NCBI GenBank assembly: GCA_964623815.1
Contig: CAZUVR010000006.1
Coordinates: 1 to 64,000 of the forward strand
Source of the DNA: Chroococcopsis sp964623815
GTDB lineage: Bacteria > Cyanobacteriota > Cyanobacteriia > Cyanobacteriales > Microcystaceae
Length of the DNA: 64,000 nucleotides
Reading direction: 5' to 3'
In this document: positions 1-7,879 of the stretch, one piece after another
Layout: each line of letters begins with the position of its first letter
Numbering within the stretch: the first letter of the stretch is position 1
Notes under the pieces: generated by a model
The model's database searches: none
What the model was told of the DNA's origin: nothing
The model's input: only the letters and a program-made list of their open reading frames with translations
Position numbers and translations under genes: made by a program

Positions 1-298
1 CCCACTTAAAAGATGAAAAGATGGGGGCTTCCGCGTTCCTCTATTGTTTCCGTGAACCGCCCGTTGCGCTAACCGTCTTTGTCTGTTAACTATGCTGTTA
101 GGTGTCCATTCATCGTTGTTGACCGTCGATGATCGTAAACTCTTTATCGGAAGTCGGGGAGTTTTGGAGAACGATCGCACCCATATAATGGCTAAACCCA
201 GAAACGCTTTTGTAACAGTTCTTGACAAAGCCATACTTGAAGCCAGAGTCAGTGATAGGATTCCGTAAAACACCTTTTCAAATTGAAAATAAAACCCT
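1..298. other. Upstream region of psaD, no gene seen
   Basis: No reading frame here is convincing; a 28-codon frame runs in from the left edge and stops at 87-89, which is not significant alone. A TATAAT hexamer at 184-189 could be the -10 box for psaD, giving a leader of about 100 nt, but no good -35 box lies 16-18 nt before it. A TTGACA lies at 222-227 without a clear -10. Light-responsive psaD promoters are known in cyanobacteria, but I could not match an HLR1 element convincingly. Confidence 0.4.
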
Positions 299-724
299 AT
301 GACAGAGCTTTCTGGAAAACCCCCTAAATTCGGTGGTAGCACCGGCGGTTTACTGACTAAGGCCAATACAGAAGAAAAGTACGCGATTACTTGGACTAGC
401 ACCAAAGAACAAGTATTCGAGATGCCCACCGGTGGCGCTGCCATCATGAACGAAGGAGATAACATAGTCTATCTCGCTCGTAAAGAACAATGTATCGCTT
501 TAGGTGGTCAACTGCGTACTAAATTCAAACCTAGGATCGAAAACTACAAGATTTATCGGATCTATCCCAACGGAGAAATCCAATATCTACACCCCGCTGA
601 TGGTGTCTTCCCCGAAAAAGTGAACGCCGGTCGTGAATACTTCGGCAAAAAAGACAGAAAAATCAGCGAGAATCCCGAGCCTGCTACTATCAAATTCTCT
701 GGCAAAGCTCCCTACGAAGTATAA
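299..724 (+). CDS. psaD: Photosystem I reaction centre subunit II (PsaD)
   Basis: PsaD is a peripheral photosystem I subunit on the cytoplasmic face of the thylakoid; it helps dock ferredoxin and stabilises PsaC. The 141-residue product has the usual cyanobacterial length. It shows the family core: a glycine-rich N-terminus (GGSTGGLL), the block around YAITWTSTKEQVFEMPTGGA, the EQCIALGGQLR segment, and a basic C-terminal part with YRIYPNGEIQYLHPADGVFP. No signal peptide or membrane segment is present, as expected. The gene appears monocistronic: a 15-bp inverted repeat follows within 70 nt. trpE follows in the same direction, an order I recall from Synechocystis PCC 6803. Confidence 0.97.
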   Translation: MTELSGKPPKFGGSTGGLLTKANTEEKYAITWTSTKEQVFEMPTGGAAIMNEGDNIVYLARKEQCIALGGQLRTKFKPRIENYKIYRIYPNGEIQYLHPADGVFPEKVNAGREYFGKKDRKISENPEPATIKFSGKAPYEV

Positions 725-738
725 TTAATTACCTTCTC

Positions 739-793
739 GTTATCAGTTATCAGTGAGCAATTTTAATACAATTGTTCTCTGATAACTGATAAC
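739..793. repeat. Perfect 15-bp inverted repeat between psaD and trpE
   Basis: GTTATCAGTTATCAG at 739-753 is the exact reverse complement of 779-793. Each arm is itself two GTTATCA-type heptamers, and the inner sequence (TGAGCAATT / AATTGTTCT) pairs partly, so the folded stem could exceed 20 bp. There is no U-tract after it. It belongs to the heptameric repeat type common in cyanobacterial intergenic DNA, and may end or stabilise the psaD transcript. Confidence 0.8.
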
Positions 794-836
794 CTATTAT
801 TAGACAAAACTCCAGACTCCCGACTCTCCCTAAGCT

Positions 837-2360
837 ATGATTTTCCCGACTTTCGATCAGTTTCGCTCCCTCGCCGCCGAAGGAAATTTCATCCCCGTTT
901 ATCAGGAGTGGGTGGCTGATTTAGAAACCCCCGTTTCGGCTTGGTATAAAATCTGTGCTGGTCAACCCTATAGTTTTTTATTGGAGTCGGTAGAAGGTGG
1001 AGAAAATATCGGGCGTTATAGTTTCTTAGGTGCCGATCCCGCCTGGATTCTACAAACCCGGGGCGATGTTACTAGCCGCAGATTTCGCTCGGGTAGGGTG
1101 GAGGAATACCGGGGCAACCCCCTAGAAATTTTAACCCAGTGTCTGGCCCCGATCGTGCCAGTGAAATTACCCCAATTACCCCCCGGTATAGGTGGGTTAT
1201 TCGGCTTCTGGGGATACGAGTTAATCCAGTGGATAGAGCAAAGAGTACCTGTACACCCCTTAACCGAGGATGAGCTACCAGATGGGGTATGGATGCAGGT
1301 AGATAATCTGATCATCTTCGACCAGGTGAAAAGAAAGATTTGGGCGATCGCCTACGCCGACTTACGGGATAACGATATAGATTTGGAAACCGCCTATCAG
1401 CTCGCCTGCGATCGCGTTACCCAGTTAGTCTTGAAATTACAGCTACCCCTACCAGTAGATGCGAAAGCTCTAGAAATTAGCCCTAAAAGTCCGGATAAAC
1501 CCCTTAATTACACCAGTAACACCACTGCCGAACAATACTGCCAGAACGTCCTCAAAGCCAAAGATTACATCAAGGCGGGAGATATATTTCAGGTGGTAAT
1601 TTCGCAACGATTGAACGCCTCCTATCAAGGTCGTCCTTTTGACCTATATCGTTCCCTGCGTGTAATCAACCCCTCTCCCTACATGGCTTTTTATCAATTA
1701 GGCGATTGGCAGATTATAGGTTCGAGTCCGGAAGTGATGGTCAAGGCAGAAAAAACCGAGACGGGAGAACTAAAAGCCACTTTAAGACCGATTGCTGGAA
1801 CGAGGCCGAGGGGTAAAACTGCCAAGGAAGACCAAGCTCTAGCGGAAGATTTATTACAAGACCCGAAAGAAATCGCTGAACATATAATGTTAGTGGATTT
1901 AGGGCGTAACGACTTGGGGCGGGTATGCGAGAAAGGTACGGTGGCAGTGGATGAATTGATGGTCATCGAGCTATACTCTCACGTTATGCACATCGTTAGT
2001 AATGTGGTGGGTGAATTAGAGAAAGATAAAAGCGCCTGGGATTTATTGAAGGCTTGTTTCCCCGCTGGCACCGTGTCTGGCGCTCCGAAAATTAGGGCGA
2101 TGGAAATCATTCACGAACTCGAAGGAACCCGCCGAGGCCCCTATTCGGGGGTTTATGGCTACTACGATTTTGAAGGTCAATTAAACAGCGCTATAACCAT
2201 CCGCACCATGATAGTCCGTCCTCAAGGTGGCAACAAACATTCTGTTTCCGTACAGGCGGGAGCCGGTTTAGTGGCTGATTCAGAGCCTTTAAAAGAATAC
2301 GAGGAGACTCTTAATAAGGCTAGGGGTTTATTAGAGGCGATTCGTTGTCTAGGTAATTAA
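837..2360 (+). CDS. trpE: Anthranilate synthase component I (TrpE)
   Basis: Converts chorismate and glutamine-derived ammonia to anthranilate, the first committed step of tryptophan synthesis, with a TrpG partner not in this window. The 507-residue protein has the N-terminal anthranilate synthase I domain (about residues 25-170) and the chorismate-binding domain (about 225-500). Motifs visible include GSSPEVMVK, RPIAGTRPRG, HIMLVDLGRNDLGRV, PAGTVSGAPKIRAMEII and QAGAGLVADSEP. The N-terminal FLLESVEGG carries the LLES element linked in the family to tryptophan feedback. I see no leader peptide or attenuator upstream. Paralogues such as PabB or isochorismate synthase are possible, but length and motifs favour TrpE. 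Confidence 0.93.
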   Translation: MIFPTFDQFRSLAAEGNFIPVYQEWVADLETPVSAWYKICAGQPYSFLLESVEGGENIGRYSFLGADPAWILQTRGDVTSRRFRSGRVEEYRGNPLEILTQCLAPIVPVKLPQLPPGIGGLFGFWGYELIQWIEQRVPVHPLTEDELPDGVWMQVDNLIIFDQVKRKIWAIAYADLRDNDIDLETAYQLACDRVTQLVLKLQLPLPVDAKALEISPKSPDKPLNYTSNTTAEQYCQNVLKAKDYIKAGDIFQVVISQRLNASYQGRPFDLYRSLRVINPSPYMAFYQLGDWQIIGSSPEVMVKAEKTETGELKATLRPIAGTRPRGKTAKEDQALAEDLLQDPKEIAEHIMLVDLGRNDLGRVCEKGTVAVDELMVIELYSHVMHIVSNVVGELEKDKSAWDLLKACFPAGTVSGAPKIRAMEIIHELEGTRRGPYSGVYGYYDFEGQLNSAITIRTMIVRPQGGNKHSVSVQAGAGLVADSEPLKEYEETLNKARGLLEAIRCLGN

Positions 2361-2391
2361 AAAGCCTTCAACTCGATCGCACGTGAAGGCT
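2354..2391 (-). terminator. Intrinsic terminator for the small minus-strand gene
   Basis: AGCCTTCA (2363-2370) pairs with TGAAGGCT (2384-2391). Read on the minus strand, the hairpin is followed by TTTTTAATT (2362-2354), the correct polarity to end a transcript coming from the small gene at 2428-2580. It lies just past the trpE stop codon and could also end trpE, but the plus-strand side lacks a T-tract. Confidence 0.7.
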
Positions 2392-2427
2392 GGAAAACAA
2401 CTAAGGAAGCTCAACCTCGAAAGGAGT

Positions 2428-2580
2428 TTAAAATACTCCTAAAAATACTAGTACCGTGAAAAATGTTAAGAATAAAAACAAACTGGCGTAAATGGCTATC
2501 CAGGGTTCTCGATTGATATTATCTAGATATTGATTAACCTTTGCGTCATTGGGTTCCGGATGCCAGATCATGGGTCTCAT
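2428..2580 (-). CDS. Small single-span membrane protein, 50 residues, unidentified
   Basis: I do not recognise this protein. The frame has an ATG at 2580, an AAGGAG ribosome-binding site nine nt before it, and an intrinsic terminator just past its stop. The product begins MRPMIWHPEPNDAKVNQYLD, continues with NINREPWIAIYA, and ends in one strongly hydrophobic helix (about residues 29-50: SLFLFLTFFTVLVFLGVF). This is the shape of the small thylakoid or bioenergetic subunits (Psb, Pet, Ndh small subunits), but none of those I remember matches. Complete signals at both ends make it more likely real than chance. Not a high-light-inducible protein: no ExxNGR motif. Confidence 0.7.
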   Translation of the reverse strand: MRPMIWHPEPNDAKVNQYLDNINREPWIAIYASLFLFLTFFTVLVFLGVF

Positions 2581-2961
2581 AGTATTTAACTCCTTGTATC
2601 TCTAATCAATCAGACTAAGGCTCTACTATTTTTTCGGGCTACATCACCTATGGTTTTGTTTGCTTAAACTATAAAACCTTATGCCTAATTCTAAGAAATT
2701 AACCCTTACCCATCAACCTTTTGTAAAGTTTTAATTGTTACGTTAAAAGAAGGAGATATAAAGCATTTTTTATACTTCGTATTGTTTCTTGATATAAAAC
2801 AATAATAGTACAAAACCAGCTTACAAGACCCTCGTTTCAAAACGCCAATCAAATATTTAGCAGTGAGGAATGAGAAGTGATTCGTGAGGGTAATTTGCCC
2901 CGATGGGTGTAAAAGCTTTTCTCACTCCTCTATCACTCTTAACTCATTTCTGATCGCTATT
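2581..2961. other. Gene-free AT-rich gap
   Basis: About 380 nt between the 50-residue gene and the SPFH gene. A strong SD-like AAGGAGATATA at 2750-2760 has no start codon or open frame after it. At 2862-2950 short GTGAGGAATGAG-type units are followed by TCTCACTCCTC-type units in inverted order, resembling the heptameric repeats seen elsewhere in the window. No gene is supported. Confidence 0.5.
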
Positions 2962-3849
2962 CTAGGGGCCAGATACATTGATGGAAACTTTTGCGTTAGG
3001 AGACGAGCCGATTTTTTCCGCAGCCTCGATCGATCTCAGTTTCAATATCATCGGATTGAGGCTGACGGTGCGGAGTCTTTGGGCTTCGCTTTCCGCCTTC
3101 GCTCGAATAACCGTAGTTTCCGCGTCTGCTTCCGCCTGTATTTTTTTGGTTTGAGCATCGGAAATAGCTTTGATCTTGGCAACTTCCGCTTCCTGACGGG
3201 ATTGGCTAATCTGAGAGGCTACTTGTTCCGCTTGCTGTTGGACTTTAATCTTATTGTTGATGGCCTGTTGCACGTCATCGGGTAAGTACACCTGTCGCAA
3301 AAGTACCTCATCGACGATAAAACCGAGGGGGGCTAAACTTTCTTGCAATCGCTGTTTCAGTTTGGCGGCTACTTCTTGCCTTCGGGTGCTGAGCGTTTCT
3401 TCTAAGGGATAAAGAGCCGTTACCTCCCTGGTGATGGAACGGAATCTAGGAATGAGGATAGTGTCTCGATCGTTACCTAAAATCTTATAGGCTTCTGTCA
3501 GTTTATCGGAGGCGAGGCGGAACTGTAAACTCACGTCGAGATCGTATTTTAACCCCTCCCTGGAATTGGTTTCTATCTTCTCTTTCACGTCTTGCATCCG
3601 AGTGGAGATTACGGTTATCTCACTCGAGGGGTTGACGAAATTCAAGCCGGGATCGAGTTTTTTGAGGGAAGATTCCCCTCCGCCCTCTACTATACCGACG
3701 GAACCGACGGGGATGTATTTGATCGAGCGAGTTAAGAGCGGCAGAGTCACCAATCCCAGCAGACCGAGGCCGAGAAGGATTTTCGTATATTTATTGAGTA
3801 AACCCGTGACTTTCATATCCTTGATAACGGGTAAAAATTGACCGGTCAT
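2962..3849 (-). CDS. SPFH/band 7 (prohibitin-like) membrane protein
   Basis: A 295-residue prohibitin/SPFH-family protein expected to form large membrane-associated rings in membrane quality control or microdomain organisation. An N-terminal membrane helix (about residues 23-41, ILLGLGLLGLVTLPLL) leads into the SPFH domain (about 45-210; GSVGIVEGGGE, DVSLQFRL, TREVTALYPLEE), then a long Ala/Glu/Gln-rich coiled coil (about 215-270; QSRQEAEVAKIKAISDAQTK). The ATG at 3849 is preceded by AGGAGAAAGGAT, supporting this start. Synechocystis has several such genes (phb family), and I cannot assign which one this is. It appears monocistronic. Confidence 0.88.
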   Translation of the reverse strand: MTGQFLPVIKDMKVTGLLNKYTKILLGLGLLGLVTLPLLTRSIKYIPVGSVGIVEGGGESSLKKLDPGLNFVNPSSEITVISTRMQDVKEKIETNSREGLKYDLDVSLQFRLASDKLTEAYKILGNDRDTILIPRFRSITREVTALYPLEETLSTRRQEVAAKLKQRLQESLAPLGFIVDEVLLRQVYLPDDVQQAINNKIKVQQQAEQVASQISQSRQEAEVAKIKAISDAQTKKIQAEADAETTVIRAKAESEAQRLRTVSLNPMILKLRSIEAAEKIGSSPNAKVSINVSGP

Positions 3850-4041
3850 ATCCTTTCTCCTCTCAGTATATGAGTGATGGTTTTGGTTTTCGCTTATTCC
3901 GGGGTTCTGATTAACCTCCGGTGTGAGTTCATGTTATTTATATCTACGATCGACCCTGCTGATTTTCCAGATTTTTTACTGCCTGAGCCAAAAATTTTTC
4001 TTTCTGCATTTGAGTAGCACTGCTGATTCCCGACTCTTGCC

Positions 4042-4362
4042 TTAGCTTTCGGCAATATTACCCGTAAAACCTGAATTAGCTCCCCACCGGTGCATCTGCA
4101 TAATCACCGGTTTTAAGCTCTCTCCTAAAGGTGTTAGAGAATACTCTACTTTTGGAGGTATTTCAGGATACACTTTTCTTTCAACGATTCCTCCATTTTC
4201 TAGCTCCCTTAATTGCTGGGTTAAAACTTTTTGACTGATATTTTTAAGCTCTTTTTGTAGTTGGTTAAATCTTTTTATACCAGAAAATAACTGAATCAAT
4301 ATCAAAATCTTCCACTTACCGCTTAAAGTATTTAAAGTAATTTCCGCTGGGCAATGGGTCAT
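4042..4362 (-). CDS. HxlR-family winged-helix transcriptional regulator
   Basis: A 106-residue MarR-like HxlR regulator. It shows the N-terminal cysteine (HCPAEITLNTLSGKWK) often used for thiol or quinone sensing in this family, the recognition region (RFNQLQKELKNISQKVLTQQL) and the wing (VERKVYPEIPPKVEYSLTPLG). A GAGG ribosome-binding site lies about nine nt before ATG 4362. It is divergent from a pirin gene, the usual layout for an HxlR repressor controlling a redox or detoxification enzyme, so the pirin is its probable target. Confidence 0.88.
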   Translation of the reverse strand: MTHCPAEITLNTLSGKWKILILIQLFSGIKRFNQLQKELKNISQKVLTQQLRELENGGIVERKVYPEIPPKVEYSLTPLGESLKPVIMQMHRWGANSGFTGNIAES

Positions 4363-4384
4363 GATAGTTTCCTCAAGGTAACTT

Positions 4385-4402
4385 ACTTACTTTTTAGTAT
4401 GT
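4385..4402. promoter_or_regulatory. Candidate HxlR operator between regulator and pirin
   Basis: TACT-TTTT-AGTA (4388-4399) is a palindrome with partly matching flanks, placed between the divergent start codons. HxlR regulators such as YodB/CatR are known to bind TACT...AGTA half-sites with a longer spacer. Here the spacer is four nt, so the assignment is tentative. Confidence 0.4.
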
Positions 4403-4463
4403 ACTTATCATTTTTAGAGATTTTCATTAGACTATAAATATAGAGAATCGGAGTAGCAAATAT

Positions 4464-5162
4464 ATGATTAATATTCGTAGGTCTAATGAACGCGGACACG
4501 CCGATCACGGTTGGCTAGATACCTATCATAGCTTTTCCTTTGCTAACTATTATGACCCTAATTATATGGGTTTTAGAAGCCTGCGGGTAATTAATGAAGA
4601 TAAAATCGCGGGCGGAGGGGGCTTCGGTACCCACGGACATAAAGATATGGAAATCATTACTTATGTCCTCGAAGGAGCTTTAGAACATAGGGATAGTCTC
4701 GGCACTGGTTCTATTATTAAACCTGGAGAAATTCAAAGGATGAGCGCCGGTAGCGGTATCTTACACAGCGAGTACAACAACTCTCCTACCTCGCCGGTTC
4801 ATCTATTACAAATCTGGTTAATCCCCGATGAAAAAGGATTAACTCCGAGCTACGAACAAACTCAAACTAAAGTAGCTACAAAACCCAATCAATTACATCT
4901 GATCGCTGGGGCAGAAGGGGGAGAGGGCGCGGTGATCATTCATCAAGATGTCCATCTCTATGCCGGGATTATCGAACCAGGAAAGACCCTATCCTATGAA
5001 CTCGATCGAAACCGTCACGCCTGGTTACAGGTAGCAGGGGGAGCGATCGATCTAAATGGCAAGGGTTTAAAAGCCGGAGATGGGGCGGCTATTAGCCTAG
5101 AAACCGATTTAGTGATTACAGGAGAGGAGAAGGCCGAGATCCTACTCTTCGACCTCAACTAA
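4464..5162 (+). CDS. Pirin-family protein (YhhW-like bicupin)
   Basis: A 232-residue bicupin of the pirin family. Some members, including E. coli YhhW, have quercetin 2,3-dioxygenase activity in vitro; the physiological substrate is unknown. The four metal ligands are visible as H57 and H59 (GTHGHKDMEI), H101 and E103 (GILHSEYN), the same positions as in YhhW. The N-terminal block RGHADHGWLDTYHSFSFANY and the RSLRVINED segment are typical. No signal peptide, so cytoplasmic. It is transcribed away from an HxlR regulator, and its 3' end overlaps the convergent crtB by four bases. Confidence 0.92.
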   Translation: MINIRRSNERGHADHGWLDTYHSFSFANYYDPNYMGFRSLRVINEDKIAGGGGFGTHGHKDMEIITYVLEGALEHRDSLGTGSIIKPGEIQRMSAGSGILHSEYNNSPTSPVHLLQIWLIPDEKGLTPSYEQTQTKVATKPNQLHLIAGAEGGEGAVIIHQDVHLYAGIIEPGKTLSYELDRNRHAWLQVAGGAIDLNGKGLKAGDGAAISLETDLVITGEEKAEILLFDLN

Positions 5163-6088
5163 AGCGCTTGCGCCCTCAACCAGGCTACCGGAAGATATAA
5201 CATCTTTTTCGGTAGGGGCACGTAAGCGCGTTTAGTGAACACATCGTAGTTATTGGCTTCGATGACGTTGAGAATTCCCTGATATAACATCAGAGCAGCC
5301 CAAACGGGCCAGCGGGAATCTGGATTTAAAGCCCGGATGCCCCTCTCCGCGTCTTCGTAATAATTCCGCGCCCTGTCTATCTGGAAGCGCATCAGTTCCC
5401 GCCAGCGCTCGTCATTTACCCCGTTAAATAGATCCGCTTCGCTGTAGCCGAATCTGTCTAAATCCTCCAGGGGTAGATAAACCCTACCCCTTTCCCTATC
5501 CTCGCCTACGTCGCGGAGAATGTTGGTTAACTGATTGGCGATACCAAGGGCGATCGCTTCCTCGTCGGGAATGTATATCTTAGTTGATGCCCAGGGGGGC
5601 GAACCATAACGATCATCTACCCCGAGGATGGCGCTCGACATCAGCCCTACGGTACCGGCTACCCGATAACAGTATAGTTTTAATTCCTCGAAATTTTCGT
5701 AACGACTGCGATAGAGATCCATGTGTTGCCCGGCGATCATATCCCGGAAGGGTTGAATATCCATCGGGAAACGCTCTAGGGTGTCCACGAGCGCCACATC
5801 GTAATCATCGCTCGGTACGCCCGAAAAAACTAAATCTAGTTGTTTCTCCCAAAGATCGAGTGTTTCCGGGGTGGTTAATCGCGCTCCCGGGCCGTCTACT
5901 AGCTCATCGGTACGCCGACACCAGACATAGATAGCCCAGATTGCTTGACGTTTGGCTTTGGGCATCAGGAGAGTACCTAAATAAAACGTCTTCGAGTATT
6001 TCTCTGTAATCTGGCGACAGAGTTCGTAGGACTCCTCTAGGGAGGCTAGGGGTTTGGTAGTAAGAGGCGGTTTAGGCAATTGCAGCAT
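5159..6088 (-). CDS. crtB: Phytoene synthase
   Basis: Joins two geranylgeranyl diphosphates to phytoene, the first committed carotenoid step. The 309-residue protein has both aspartate-rich motifs of the squalene/phytoene synthase family, in CRRTDELVDG and in TNILRDVGEDRERGRVYLP. The flanking YSKTFYLGTLLMP and GTVGLMSS segments also fit. It lies 108 nt downstream of phytoene desaturase in the same direction, the common cyanobacterial crtP-crtB order, so co-transcription is likely. Its stop overlaps the convergent pirin gene by four bases. Confidence 0.97.
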   Translation of the reverse strand: MLQLPKPPLTTKPLASLEESYELCRQITEKYSKTFYLGTLLMPKAKRQAIWAIYVWCRRTDELVDGPGARLTTPETLDLWEKQLDLVFSGVPSDDYDVALVDTLERFPMDIQPFRDMIAGQHMDLYRSRYENFEELKLYCYRVAGTVGLMSSAILGVDDRYGSPPWASTKIYIPDEEAIALGIANQLTNILRDVGEDRERGRVYLPLEDLDRFGYSEADLFNGVNDERWRELMRFQIDRARNYYEDAERGIRALNPDSRWPVWAALMLYQGILNVIEANNYDVFTKRAYVPLPKKMLYLPVAWLRAQAL

Positions 6089-6196
6089 TCAGCGCCGATG
6101 AGAATAATGGTCAGATATGGGCAAAATAAGTTATTTAGCATTGTCTCATTCAATCACCATCTTAGTCATTCTTCTTTTGATATTTATCGCAAGAAT

Positions 6197-7621
6197 TTAT
6201 GAAACCAAGGAGACAGGTTTTTGAATCGATGAGTCGGGAGACAGATCCGGCGCGTTTTCGGCGATTACCTGGGCGGCTAATTTCCCTGATAATACTGCTC
6301 CCTCCATACTGCCTAAATATTGTTGCATGGTGTAACACCCCGCTAAGTAGAAATTCTTGATCGGGGTTTTCTGAGTGGGTCGATAGGCTTGTCGTCCTGG
6401 AGTGGCTTTGTAAACCGATCGCGGTGTTTTCACCACTTTATATTTAAGCAGTTTCGTGGGATTGTCGCCTTTAAAGTGCTGCGGGAAGAGTTTTTCTAAT
6501 TCGTTCATGGTGGCGGCGATAATTTCTTCGTCCGATTTCGTCACCCACTCCGCAGCTGGTGCTAACACCAGTTCCAACATCGATTTATCAGGATCGGCGT
6601 AGGCTTTACAGGTGTTGCTCATGTCCGCGTAAACGCTCAGTAAGGGGGAGCGGGAGAATAATAAATGGTCGATGTCGGTGAGCTTGCGATCGAACCACAT
6701 ATGTAGGTTAATTACCGGCACTCCCTCCAATCCTTCTAATTTCTTGAAGAATTCCATTTCCTTCCAGGCGGAAGGTAATATAACTTTCAGAGGATCGACT
6801 GGCATGGCGGACACGTAAATATCGGCGGTAACTACTTTATCATCTTCCCCATTTAATCCCCGGATCAAGTAGCCTTTGACGCTACCATCGGCGTTGAGGA
6901 GGATTTCTTTAAGGGGCTGATTGAGATGAACTTCTCCCCCGCCACTCGTAATATATTCCACCAGGGGTTCACAGAGTCGCTCGGTGGGCGAACCATCCAA
7001 GAAAGCCATCTTAGAGCCGTTCTTTTCCTGTAGGAAACGATTCAGAGCGGTTAGGAGGATAGTAGCTGAAATTTCATCGGGGTTGATGAAATTCAGGGCT
7101 TTGGACATAGCGATGAATACTTCTTTTTCTATCCTGGGGGGGATGTTTTGTTTCTTCATCCACTCCGACCAAGAATATTTATCCATCTCCTCTACATAAC
7201 TCTGTCCGCGAACAATGGCCGGTAGGAGTCCCATCCCGAATTTAATTTTTTCTCCCCAGGTTAACATATCGTTATTGCGGAGAATGGCGACCAAACCGTT
7301 AACGGGAGCGGGTATATCGGGGAAATCGAAGCGGGAGTAAGTACCAGGCTTTTCCGGCTGATTGAAAATCATGGTATGCTCTTTCCATTGCAGTCGGTCT
7401 TCTATGTTCAATTCCTTGAACAACTGCAACATATTAGGATAGGCTCCGAAGAAAATATGAAGACCCGTTTCGTACCAGTCTCCATCTTCATCCTTCCAAG
7501 CGGCGATTTTCCCGCCTAATACGTCTCGACGCTCTAGAACTACCGGGGTGTGTCCCGCGTCTACAAGATATTTGGCACAAGATAGGCCAGCTAAACCGGC
7601 ACCGGCGATCACAACTCGCAT
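6197..7621 (-). CDS. crtP: 15-cis-phytoene desaturase (plant/cyanobacterial type)
   Basis: FAD enzyme introducing two double bonds into phytoene to give zeta-carotene, with electrons passed to plastoquinone. The 474-residue protein starts with the dinucleotide-binding fold (VVIAGAGLAGLSCAKYL, with acidic E31 in VVLERRD) and has the family segments WYETGLHIFFGAYPNM, TGLHIFF and the C-terminal FYLAGCYTMQQYLGSMEGAV. It is followed by crtB. Divergent from a P-type ATPase gene, with 258 nt between them. Confidence 0.97.
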   Translation of the reverse strand: MRVVIAGAGLAGLSCAKYLVDAGHTPVVLERRDVLGGKIAAWKDEDGDWYETGLHIFFGAYPNMLQLFKELNIEDRLQWKEHTMIFNQPEKPGTYSRFDFPDIPAPVNGLVAILRNNDMLTWGEKIKFGMGLLPAIVRGQSYVEEMDKYSWSEWMKKQNIPPRIEKEVFIAMSKALNFINPDEISATILLTALNRFLQEKNGSKMAFLDGSPTERLCEPLVEYITSGGGEVHLNQPLKEILLNADGSVKGYLIRGLNGEDDKVVTADIYVSAMPVDPLKVILPSAWKEMEFFKKLEGLEGVPVINLHMWFDRKLTDIDHLLFSRSPLLSVYADMSNTCKAYADPDKSMLELVLAPAAEWVTKSDEEIIAATMNELEKLFPQHFKGDNPTKLLKYKVVKTPRSVYKATPGRQAYRPTQKTPIKNFYLAGCYTMQQYLGSMEGAVLSGKLAAQVIAENAPDLSPDSSIQKPVSLVS

Positions 7622-7879
7622 TGATCTTCTCTTTAGGGGCTTATATGTAACATTTAATTTATCATACTTTGTATTTCTTTACATTTTCTTCAGAAAAGCG
7701 AAAGAGAGGTGTTTATCCGAAAGACAAACCCGGATATGAGTAAAATAGTACATTCTTAAAGTTAAAATAAATATAAAAAATTATAGTAACGATAGAAGAA
7801 GAGGGGGTCGTCTCCCGTAGACGAAGAGAGTCCGATTACTCTATCGTGTAACTTAATATGATCAATTATTAAATAGAAT

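Noticed and set aside
180..245. HLR1 (RpaB) site upstream of psaD
   Set aside because: TGTAACAGTTCTTGACAA only loosely resembles the paired TTACA consensus; too weak to list.
2884..3285. 133-codon plus-strand frame opposite the SPFH gene
   Set aside because: Antisense shadow of a well-supported gene, with no protein-like composition or start signal.
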